Assembly: GCA_019359245.1 (NCBI GenBank)
Contig: JAHHHR010000028.1
Coordinates: 38,463-102,462, forward strand
Source: Nostoc desertorum CM1-VF14
GTDB lineage: Bacteria; Cyanobacteriota; Cyanobacteriia; Cyanobacteriales; Nostocaceae
Length of the DNA: 64,000 nt
Reading direction: 5' to 3'
Shown here: positions 42,705 through 50,954 of the stretch, in pieces
Numbering within the stretch: the first letter of the stretch is position 1
Layout: every line of letters starts with the position of its first letter
Program-made: the position numbers and the translations under genes
The notes under the pieces: model-generated
Database searches by the model: none
Seen by the model: the letters and a program-made list of their open reading frames with translations, nothing else
What the model was told of the DNA's origin: nothing

Positions 42705-43292
42705 TTAAAAATTCAGCTTTGGCGGAAACACCTTAGCTAAATCAAGAGATAAATCAGGAAAACAAGGAAAATTTATTACCTCATTTGACAAGAAAATTCG
42801 CTTATTTGAATAACCATGTCTACCTTGATTATCCTGATATGGTTCACTGTAAGCTTCCAAATAATTATCGAATAAATTGAATATCCAATAATCAGTAATA
42901 CCCGCTTTAGCATAGAGAGGTATTTTCACATCTTGGTCATAAGCTAAAGAAGAATCGGAAACCTCCATCACCAATAACACATCAGTCGGTTTAGGGTGAG
43001 ACGAGAGATAATTATCATCTCGGTTTTGAACAATCGCAAAATCTGGTTCAGGTTCACTGTTAGGTGGTAACGTAATTGGGGCTTGAGATTGTAGAGTTGC
43101 CTTATCTCCTACAATATTTGGGAGTTGTTTCCATAAATTCCTTAGACAAGTTTCATGGGCTGTACCTTTGGATGCCATTTCAATAATTTCCCCGTTGATT
43201 AATTCAATATGGTCATCTTCATGGAAAAAGCCCAATTCTCCAAGCCTGTGGTATTCATCGAGTGTGAAGCGTTTAGCCTGAGCAATACTCAT
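42705..43292 (-). CDS. Uma2-family (DUF820) endonuclease-like protein
   Basis: The 195-residue protein belongs to the very large cyanobacterial Uma2 family with a restriction-endonuclease-like fold. Typical motifs are FTLDEYHRLGELGFFHEDDH and IELINGEIIEMAS at the N-terminus, PEPDFAIVQ in the centre (catalytic Asp), and LLVMEVSDSSLAYDQDVKIP (Glu) followed by YAKAGITDYWIFNL. All blocks are intact. The biological role of these proteins is unknown, and dozens of copies occur per genome. It is separated from the PD-(D/E)XK gene by 43 bp and may be co-transcribed. Confidence 0.92.
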   Translation of the reverse strand: MSIAQAKRFTLDEYHRLGELGFFHEDDHIELINGEIIEMASKGTAHETCLRNLWKQLPNIVGDKATLQSQAPITLPPNSEPEPDFAIVQNRDDNYLSSHPKPTDVLLVMEVSDSSLAYDQDVKIPLYAKAGITDYWIFNLFDNYLEAYSEPYQDNQGRHGYSNKRIFLSNEVINFPCFPDLSLDLAKVFPPKLNF

Positions 43293-43383
43293 AACCTTAC
43301 CTTTGTCTCATTGCCATAATCCCTATTCTAAATGTGTCAGAAATTGGTATGCTAAAGGCCGAGACTCGCTATAAAAGCAAACA

Positions 43384-45417
43384 ATGCCTGCGCCTACTAT
43401 CAACCCCACGATCACTGCCTTTCCCTTGACAGCCGTAGTCGGTCAAGAAGCAATTAAATTAGCCTTGCTACTAGCAGCCGTTGATCCTGGTTTGGGAGGA
43501 GTAGCGATCGCAGGTCGTCGTGGTACGGCAAAATCAGTAATGGCTCGTGCTATCCACGCTCTACTACCACCGATTGAAGTTGTCAAAGGCTCAATTAGTA
43601 ATTGTGACCCCAACCACCCCGAAGAATGGGACGATCAACTTTTGGCGGAGTACGCAGACAAAGACATTCAAGATGTGCCCGTCGAAATCATTCCCGCGCC
43701 TTTTTTGCAAATTCCTCTAGGTATCACTGAAGACCGACTATTAGGTTCAGTAGATGTTGAAAAGTCGGTAAAACAAGGTGATACCATTTTTCAGCCTGGA
43801 TTACTAGCTACAGCAAACCGGGGTGTACTGTACGTAGATGAAATTAATTTATTAGATGACCAAATATCAAATCAGCTTCTAACAGTATTATCTGAAGGAC
43901 GCAACCAGATAGAACGGGAAGGGATTAGTTTTCAGCATCCGTGCAAATCCCTATTTATCGCCACCTATAATCCAGAAGAAGGTGGATTACGGGAGCATTT
44001 GCTAGATAGAATTGCGATCGCACTTTCTGCTGACGGTGTACTCGGCTTAGATCAAAGAGTAGAAGCAGTTGAACAAGCGATCGCTTATTCTAAATCTCCC
44101 CAAGATTTTCTCAAACAGTACAACGAAGATTTAGACTCTCTCAAAACCCAAATCATTTTGGCGCGGGAATGGTTGAAAGAAGTCATCATCACCCATGAAC
44201 AAATTGCCTACTTAGTGGATGAGTCCATTCGCGGCGGAGTTCAGGGACATCGCGCCGAGTTATTCGCCACGCGGGTTGCCAAAGCTGCGGCGGCTTTGGA
44301 GGGACGAACAACAGTTAATGCCGAAGATTTGCGCCGTGCTGTGGAATTGGTGATCGTACCACGCGCCACAGTTGTGCAGACACCGCCACCCGAACAAGCA
44401 CCGCCACCGCCTCCACCCCCACCGCAACAGAATCAAGAAGAACCCCAGGACGAATCAGAAGAGGAACAAGAAGAACAAGAAGAAAAAGAAGAAAATCAAG
44501 AGCAAGAACCCCCCAGCATCCCGGAAGAATTTATCTTTGATCCAGAAGGGGTAATTCTTGATGACAACGTGCTGTATTTTACTCAAATGGCGAAGCGGCA
44601 AGGTAAATCTGGTAGTCGCAGCGTCATCTTTTCCGATGACAGGGGACGCTACATTAAGCCGATGTTGCCCAAAGGTAAAGCGCGACGCATAGCAGTAGAT
44701 GCCACTCTCAGGGCAGCTGCTCCTTATCAAAAGTCACGAAGACAAAGACAACCAGATAGAAAAGTTATTGTCGAACAGCCTGATATTCGCTCGAAACGCC
44801 TGGTACGCAAAGCCGGGGCGTTGGTAGTATTTGTAGTAGATGCTTCTGGCTCAATGGCCCTGAATCGAATGCAATCGGCTAAAGGTGCGGTGATGCAACT
44901 ATTAACAGAAGCTTATCAAAATCGTGACCAAATAGCATTAATTCCCTTCCGGGGAGAACAGGCAGAGGTATTATTGCCTCCAACACGTTCTATTGCTTTG
45001 GCGCGTAACCGTTTGGAAAGGTTGCCCTGTGGTGGCGGTTCGCCCTTAGCGCATGGTTTAACTCAAGCTGTGCGCGTCGGCTTAAATGCTCAGATGAGTG
45101 GAGATATTGGGCAAGTTGTCCTTGTAGCAATCACCGATGGGCGGGGTAATATTCCCTTAGCGCGTTCTTTGGGTGAACAGTTAGAACCAGGAGAAAAGCC
45201 AGATATTAAAGGAGAATTATTAGAAATTGCTGCCAGAATCCGTGCTTTGGGGATGCAACTATTAGTAATTGATACAGAAAGTAAATTTGTGTCTACTGGC
45301 TTTGCTAAAGAATTATCGCAAACAGCAGGCGGTAAATATTATCATTTGCCAAAAGCAACAGATCAAGCTATTGCTGCTATGACCAAAGGTGCGATCGCTG
45401 ATTTAAAATCTCGATAA
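43384..45417 (+). CDS. chlD: Magnesium chelatase subunit D
   Basis: The 677-residue ATPase-related subunit, together with ChlI and ChlH, inserts magnesium into protoporphyrin IX, committing it to chlorophyll. The N-terminal AAA+ domain keeps AGRRGTAKSVMARAIHALLP and GVLYVDEINLLDDQISNQLL. A proline-rich then acidic linker follows (about residues 335-375: runs of PPPPPP and glutamates). The C-terminal integrin-I/VWA domain has the MIDAS motif VVDASGSMALNRMQ. Layout and length fit cyanobacterial ChlD. It stands alone here, without chlI or chlH neighbours. Confidence 0.97.
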   Translation: MPAPTINPTITAFPLTAVVGQEAIKLALLLAAVDPGLGGVAIAGRRGTAKSVMARAIHALLPPIEVVKGSISNCDPNHPEEWDDQLLAEYADKDIQDVPVEIIPAPFLQIPLGITEDRLLGSVDVEKSVKQGDTIFQPGLLATANRGVLYVDEINLLDDQISNQLLTVLSEGRNQIEREGISFQHPCKSLFIATYNPEEGGLREHLLDRIAIALSADGVLGLDQRVEAVEQAIAYSKSPQDFLKQYNEDLDSLKTQIILAREWLKEVIITHEQIAYLVDESIRGGVQGHRAELFATRVAKAAAALEGRTTVNAEDLRRAVELVIVPRATVVQTPPPEQAPPPPPPPPQQNQEEPQDESEEEQEEQEEKEENQEQEPPSIPEEFIFDPEGVILDDNVLYFTQMAKRQGKSGSRSVIFSDDRGRYIKPMLPKGKARRIAVDATLRAAAPYQKSRRQRQPDRKVIVEQPDIRSKRLVRKAGALVVFVVDASGSMALNRMQSAKGAVMQLLTEAYQNRDQIALIPFRGEQAEVLLPPTRSIALARNRLERLPCGGGSPLAHGLTQAVRVGLNAQMSGDIGQVVLVAITDGRGNIPLARSLGEQLEPGEKPDIKGELLEIAARIRALGMQLLVIDTESKFVSTGFAKELSQTAGGKYYHLPKATDQAIAAMTKGAIADLKSR

Positions 45418-45475
45418 TTAGTCATTTGTCATTTGTCAGTTGCTTTTCTACTAACCACTGACCATTGACTAATGA

Positions 45476-46261
45476 CTACGATCCAGTTGGCATTACCTGT
45501 GGTTGCAAATAGCAAATCAAATCTTGGATGCCCTTTTGCAGATACCGCGTTACTGTCATTGGACTAGTGCCAATGTTTTTAGCAGCATCTTTGCGAGAAA
45601 GTTCTTTCAAGAATACCATTTCAACCGCCATACGGGGCTTTTCTTCCAACATATTGATTGCGCCTTGGAGTTGTTGGCGTTCTTCTTCTTGTTGCAAAAG
45701 CACATGAGAACGAGGACAAGGAAGTGCTTCACCCAAGGTTATTTGGCAATCAACATAGTTAACTGCGGTTGCATCTAAACTCAAAGGCATCCGGTTTTGA
45801 GCAGCTAACTTGGTTTCTTGCCACTCTTGCACAGATACCCGGAGGTGGCTGGCAATTTCAGTATCCTTGGGTTGGCGACCTAAAGACATTGCCAAGTCCT
45901 TGCGAATCTTTTGCCCTTCATTGTACAACTCTTGCCAGCGACGGGGAATTTTTAATAGAGTACTGCGATCGCGCAAAAAGTGCAGCATCTCACCGCGAAT
46001 ATATGGTACAGCAAAGGAACTAAAAGCATATCCTTGGCTAGGATCAAAGCGTTCAATTGCCCTAATCAAACCAAAATAACCGATTTGTTCTAAATCTTCA
46101 TAAGGTTCATTACATTGATGGCTGAACTTATGAGCCATCTTTCGTACTAAGCCAGTATGTAACTGTACAAGTTTATTACGAAGTTTAATAGATGGATTCT
46201 GGTGGTACAAGTGTAATAATTCTATACCATCAGTTCGTAAAGAGGACTCACTTGTTGCCAT
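45476..46261 (-). CDS. sigF: Group 3 RNA polymerase sigma factor, SigF-like
   Basis: The roughly 261-residue sigma-70-family factor lacks region 1.1. Region 2 is seen in YEDLEQIGYFGLIRAIERFD and FSSFAVPYIRGEMLHFLRDR, region 3 in LGRQPKDTEIASHLRVSVQE, and region 4 in RMAVEMVFLKELSRKDAAKN with TSPMTVTRYLQKGIQDL as the recognition helix. This is the SigF/sporulation-type group, which in cyanobacteria controls pilus and motility genes. The ATG at 46259-46261 is preferred: AAAGGA lies 6-9 bp upstream; the ATG two codons before overlaps it. The exact paralogue name is inferred. Confidence 0.85.
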   Translation of the reverse strand: MATSESSLRTDGIELLHLYHQNPSIKLRNKLVQLHTGLVRKMAHKFSHQCNEPYEDLEQIGYFGLIRAIERFDPSQGYAFSSFAVPYIRGEMLHFLRDRSTLLKIPRRWQELYNEGQKIRKDLAMSLGRQPKDTEIASHLRVSVQEWQETKLAAQNRMPLSLDATAVNYVDCQITLGEALPCPRSHVLLQQEEERQQLQGAINMLEEKPRMAVEMVFLKELSRKDAAKNIGTSPMTVTRYLQKGIQDLICYLQPQVMPTGS

Positions 46262-46856
46262 ATACATTCCTTTGTTGTGACTCCTATTCCTGGGAAAATG
46301 GAGTTGCGTATATTTTCTTCTAAGCTGTTATTATTTTCCTTAGCAAGGGCAGAATAAGCTATCGTCGTTTCACTGAACTTGTAAGGGGTCGCGCTCTACA
46401 ATTCAGTATTTGTACGCATGATTTTGCTAGCTTCTATGTTGCAACTTATGTTTATTTTTCAGATAACTCTTGAATGGCACATGATCTTTAGCTTTTGCAA
46501 CAAAAACTAGCTATTTATGCTGAAAAATGCATTACTAACCTAATAGCCATCTGTCATACTGAGCGCAACGTGGATCGGCACTGAATTAATTGCGGAAGAG
46601 GCTGGGCAATTTTATCTTTTAGTACGCACTGTCACTAATAAAAGTCGAAAATTCCAATTGTAAGTTGGGTTAAGAAGCAGAACCCAAGCTATAAAAAACA
46701 GAATTCCGACTCATTTTTACGGGAATTTGTACTTAGTTGGGTATTGAAGGACTATAGTAAAACTGAAACTTCGGAAACTTAGTGGAAACATAGAAACAGT
46801 TTGTTGACACGCAAGTTTGGTGGGTGTCACACTTCTGCTAAACAGGAGGGTGAACA
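46262..46856. other. Divergent intergenic region upstream of the pPIWI-RE operon
   Basis: No gene is seen. It holds the promoters of the leftward sigma factor gene and the rightward pPIWI-RE operon. TTGACA at 46804-46809 could be a -35 box, but no clear -10 is visible. A strong ribosome-binding site AGGAGGG lies at 46844-46850. Confidence 0.5.
46805..46829. promoter_or_regulatory. Inverted repeat before the pPIWI-RE operon, candidate operator
   Basis: TGACAC (46805-46810) and GTGTCA (46824-46829) form an inverted repeat with a 13-bp centre, about 30 bp before the first gene, which itself encodes a winged-helix domain. Confidence 0.45.
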
Positions 46857-48170
46857 ATGAAAATCACCAAACACCGACAAAAAATTCTCGATGTACTTCA
46901 GCAATGGTTTAGTATCCATAAACAAGGGCCAACTCTAGAAGAGTTGTGTCAAGAACTCGGAATGCAACCACGTCAGAAAGCAACAGTTCAACGTTGGTTG
47001 CAAACTATGCGTGGTATCGATGTGGAATGGGATGACCACAGCGCCCGCAGTCTTCGCCTCCTCACATCTGAATCGGAAAAAGCCTCTTTACAGCTATCTG
47101 TGACAGACACTCTGCGGTATCTGGCTACTGGCGTGGTGCAGTGGGAAAAACTTGAGCTAGAAAAGCGAAGTCAAGTACCAGAAGCCCTTCGCATTGGAAT
47201 GTCCCGTATGTACTTAACTTCTTTACTACGGGGAGAACAAGCCCCAGAGAACCTACCACAATTTTTTGATTGGGCGGAAACATCAATTACTTCCTGGAAA
47301 CCAGCCCAAGAGATTAAATATCTTTCGCCAGATGCCAGTGTTATAGAAGACGGAGTAGTTTCCGATTTTGCAAGAGAATGGCAAGTTTCGGGTAATGATG
47401 TGGTGGCACAGGTACAAGAGTCAGTACTGAAAGATGTACTGGAATACTGTCGGGGAAATCAGCTAGAAGATGCCTATCGCGCTTTTCGACAACTGATTAT
47501 TACTAAACCCACTCTTCATTACTCAGAATATCGGCAACAGCTACGTTTACCCGAACTCAAACCACTGCGGGAGTTATTGTCACGGTTAGAAATCTATGTC
47601 GATATGGATAAGTTGGCAGAGGATAAAGTCTATCATCTGTGTCCGCGCTGCAAGTATGTGCAACGCCAACGCCCTGATGGTACATATACCTGCCGTGCCC
47701 CTTGGTGTGAAAGACTTTGTGCAACCAGCAACTTTCAACCATTACCACCTATTTCTAAAGAAAAAGCAGCAGACTGGAAAGCTGTTACCCCTGGCGTGCA
47801 TTTGTACGGTACGCTTCCAGGAATTTGGGAAATTCAACTTCAAGAAGAACTTACAAAATTGGGTTTACGCGTTACTCTCTGGCCTTTTGTTGATGAATTT
47901 GATTTACTCGTAGAGTTCCCGCGCAAAGTTCGCTGGGCAATTGATTTTAAAGATTGGTCATCCGTAGATGAAGAACGTTTGCAAAAGGTGCAGTATCGGC
48001 GTGATGCAACGGAAACTTTTGTAGTTTTTCCAGATGAACGCGAAGAGTATTTGCGGATAAAGGTAGTGCGCGAACAACTAGAACCTGAACTTGAAGGGGT
48101 GCGCTTGCGCTTATTTAGCGAAATCATCACTCAGGCTCAAGCAATTTTAGGGAAGAAAAATAATGCGTGA
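46857..48170 (+). CDS. pPIWI-RE system nuclease component: wHTH, zinc ribbon and REase-fold domains
   Basis: The 437-residue protein is the first gene of the pPIWI-RE operon. Residues about 1-70 (KHRQKILDVLQQWFSIHKQG, PTLEELCQELGM) form a LexA-like winged helix. The central part (about 165-300) is helical and ends in a zinc knuckle (CPRCKYVQ, CRAPWCERLC), matching the Y-type domain of these systems. The C-terminus (about 318-410) has a restriction-endonuclease fold: IWEIQLQEEL (Glu), DEFDLLVEF (Asp) and AIDFKDW (D-x-K). In this conflict-system class (Burroughs, Iyer and Aravind 2013) the nuclease is predicted to attack invading nucleic acid. Catalytic residues appear intact. The stop overlaps the next start by 8 bp. 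Confidence 0.85.
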   Translation: MKITKHRQKILDVLQQWFSIHKQGPTLEELCQELGMQPRQKATVQRWLQTMRGIDVEWDDHSARSLRLLTSESEKASLQLSVTDTLRYLATGVVQWEKLELEKRSQVPEALRIGMSRMYLTSLLRGEQAPENLPQFFDWAETSITSWKPAQEIKYLSPDASVIEDGVVSDFAREWQVSGNDVVAQVQESVLKDVLEYCRGNQLEDAYRAFRQLIITKPTLHYSEYRQQLRLPELKPLRELLSRLEIYVDMDKLAEDKVYHLCPRCKYVQRQRPDGTYTCRAPWCERLCATSNFQPLPPISKEKAADWKAVTPGVHLYGTLPGIWEIQLQEELTKLGLRVTLWPFVDEFDLLVEFPRKVRWAIDFKDWSSVDEERLQKVQYRRDATETFVVFPDEREEYLRIKVVREQLEPELEGVRLRLFSEIITQAQAILGKKNNA

Positions 48171-48861
48171 CACCATTAGCTGGCGAAAGGAGCTGTGTAA
48201 AAAACTCCGCAAATCGGATGAATTACAACAGCATATAGTATCTAGTTTAGTTAACGCAGATACTAAAGTACAACAGCGAGAACTTAAGCGTCTTGCCCAA
48301 CTCGTTGCTGATGTGGAATTGGGATTAACCCTACTTAAGGAAGTAGCACCAGAAGAACCTGCAACTTCTGTGGAAGCTTTGCTAAAAGGATACCGTTTTC
48401 CAGTTGAACAACTACAAGGCGATCGCAATTGGCAACTTATACAAAATGCTCGTTTCTATTTGATTAAGCGTAAAGGCAGACAATGGCTGCGAGTTCTTCA
48501 GGAGTACATCAACTTACCTGAAATTATTAGAATCTACAGCCTTGAAGAGGCAAGGAATGTTCCTCAACCTATTCCATCCAGTACCTACCCAACTCGTTTA
48601 GAGAAGATATATCTTCCAACTTTATTAAAAACTCCACAGCATAGACAACGAAAAGTCAAATTAGCAGATGAGGGACGGTGGTATGCCAAGATTTCCCAAA
48701 AAGGTAACTCTCCAGTTGAGGTTCCTATTGATATTCCTAAGGAAGTTGCTAATATAGCACCTTCGTCTGTAGTAACTCTTCGTCGCACACGGACTAAGCA
48801 AAATCCACAGTGTAGCGTTACCCGTGAAGAATTACCCGCCAGGGATTTGAACAAGACTTGA
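48163..48861 (+). pseudogene. pPIWI-RE system DinG-type helicase gene, 5' fragment (Z-like domain)
   Basis: The 232-residue frame should be the N-terminal, non-helicase part of the system's DinG-like protein. It is mostly helical (LVNADTKVQQRELKRLAQLV, SVEALLKGYRFPVEQLQGDR) and ends after TREELPARDLNKT, where a full-length relative would continue into the ATP-binding lobe. The stop at 48859-48861 overlaps the start of the 3' fragment, which is in another frame. No Walker A motif (G-x4-G-K-T/S) occurs in this frame or the next. The likely cause is an internal deletion that removed the first part of the helicase domain and shifted the frame. Confidence 0.7.
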
Positions 48862-50954
48862 CCTTTGCTGAGGCTGTTTACCGAGAATGTAAATATCTAT
48901 TCGTTGACGAAGCCGATCGCGTGCAGATTCAGTTTGACGAAGAGTTTGCCCCTGATGAAGTCTTAGTCGATGGTTCTGGAAACTCATTTTTAAATAAACT
49001 CGGACTTAACTCGGCGACGATTTACAATTCTGATCGCAGTGATATGGCAGGCGATCGCTTTGTTGCTTGGACAAGCGCACATTACCATACCCAAAATGCT
49101 ACTAACCGCATCTATCACCTACTCCTCACCCACTCAAAATTGGTTGCGTGGTTGGGGCCACTTCCTTTTACAGGTCGTTCTCTATTTGCTCGGATTATCC
49201 GTGACCTAGTTGATCCGCCTGAGATTCCTGTCTCAGCGAAACCGAAACTAACTCGCCAACAAATCATGGAAGAACGGCGTAAACGTATCATTGAAGCAGA
49301 CTTAGCTCCCACAGAGCAACGTCGCCGCCGCAAACAAATGATGGATCAACTAGATGGATTTTTACAACATCCGCTCAATCCCCGCCGTGGTGGTGAACTT
49401 TCAAGTTTGGCGCTGACAATACTAACTGCGGAAGATGACCGTCAAGCCTTAGCTGAAATTGCTCCTTGGTGCAAAAGATGGATAGAAATCCATAATCTTT
49501 CCCTACCAGATCAGACTCAATTTGAGGAACTAACCCAAAATCTCCAGTTTGCGATTTTAGTCACCATACTCGATAACCGGCTGGGTTTTATAGTTGATAA
49601 TCTGAGCGACCTTGGTCGGGTAATTAACTTGCACGACTCAAGCCAAGACCTTTTACATCGTCCACCGGATGACTTCCTCCCAGTTTTACCAGAATCGCCA
49701 GTGGGAAATATTCTAGGTTTTTTGTATAAGCAAGAACGTAGCGCTAAAAAAGCTGGCAAGTTGGACTATTTTCGCTATGTAGGTGTAGGTCGTGCGTTAC
49801 TGTTAAATTTCCCAAAACTGTTTGCAGTTGACGATTGGGAGGGCCCACATACTGTTCTGATATCAGGTACTAGCTACGCTCCGGGTTCGCCAGCCTATCA
49901 CATCAACATAAAACCCACTATATTGTTGCAATCTAGAACTGGTGAGGCAGGTATAGCTGAGAGTCAATTTTTCTTTAATCCCAAACAGAATCCGCAAGCA
50001 AACTATATTGCTTTATCAGGATTACCACCTGCAAAACGCAAACTTGCTGCTAAAGAAATGGTCGAGGCTATGTGCTACTCGGTAAGAGGTGCAGAGAGTT
50101 TTCTAGATGGGGTATTTCAGGATTTAGCACAGCGAAAACAACAGCAACCTGAATGGTGGAGCGATCGCGATCGCATCTTGATTGTCGTGGGTAGCTACGA
50201 TGAATCGGAATGGGTAGCGTCTATTTTACAATCGCGCTACCGCTTCGACGTAAATATCAACGATGACGGTATTGCTACCCTCCGGCGTGACAATGCTCCT
50301 ACTCATCTTCATGGGATTCTGCGAAGCGAAATCAGGAATTTACAACATTTACCCACCCAAATTGTAGTTGCTCCTTTGATGGCTCTAGAGCGGGGTCATA
50401 ACATCTTGAATGCTCAAGGCAAAGCTGCATTTGGTGCAGTGCTGTTCCTCAACAGACCTATGCCAGTACCTGATAATTGGCAATCTACTGTTCAGCAACT
50501 CAACGCTTGGGCGCTGAAATACGAAAAAGACTTCACTCTTTATGAAGAAGCTCAATCAATATCGGGGAACCTAACCCTAACTCAGGTTGCAGATATCTTC
50601 TACCAGAATGCCGTTGCCGAGATGGTCAACTTGAACTATACAGCATGGGCTTTTAAGCAACTAACACAAGGAGAGCGATCGGTACTTTGCTGGACTCAGT
50701 TAGTAAGTATCTGGCAAATCATCGGGCGTTTGGTGCGTGGCGGAGTACCAGCAGTAGTCCATTTTATAGATGTGAAATTCGCGCCAAATTCAGCCATTGG
50801 CGAACAAGACAGTGAAAGCACTTCACTTTTGGTTGCCATCATCAAGGTACTGGAACCCTGTGTAGAAGGTGAGGATGTGCTAGCGCGATCGCTCTATGGA
50901 GCTTTTTTAAATGCGTTGAAACAAATGAGAGAAAGAAACTTAAACTATGACTAA
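48858..50954 (+). pseudogene. pPIWI-RE system DinG-type helicase gene, 3' fragment lacking Walker A
   Basis: The 698-residue frame opens at a TTG and begins just before helicase motif II: YLFVDEADRVQIQFD (about residues 13-27). It then runs through the DinG-specific insert to the second RecA lobe with motif V-like LMALERGHNILNAQGKAAFG and motif VI QIIGRLVRGGVPAVVH (about residues 620-635). The Walker A/motif I and Ia region is absent, so ATP hydrolysis is not expected. Everything after motif II looks intact, with no further stops over 2 kb, so the deletion is recent or the fragment retains some use. It overlaps the pPIWI-RE gene by 8 bp. Confidence 0.8.

Noticed and set aside
48163..48861. 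The 232-residue frame as an independent gene of the pPIWI-RE system
   Set aside because: Its overlap with the helicase remnant and the missing Walker A region make a split, deleted helicase gene the simpler reading; the alternative is kept open in the findings.
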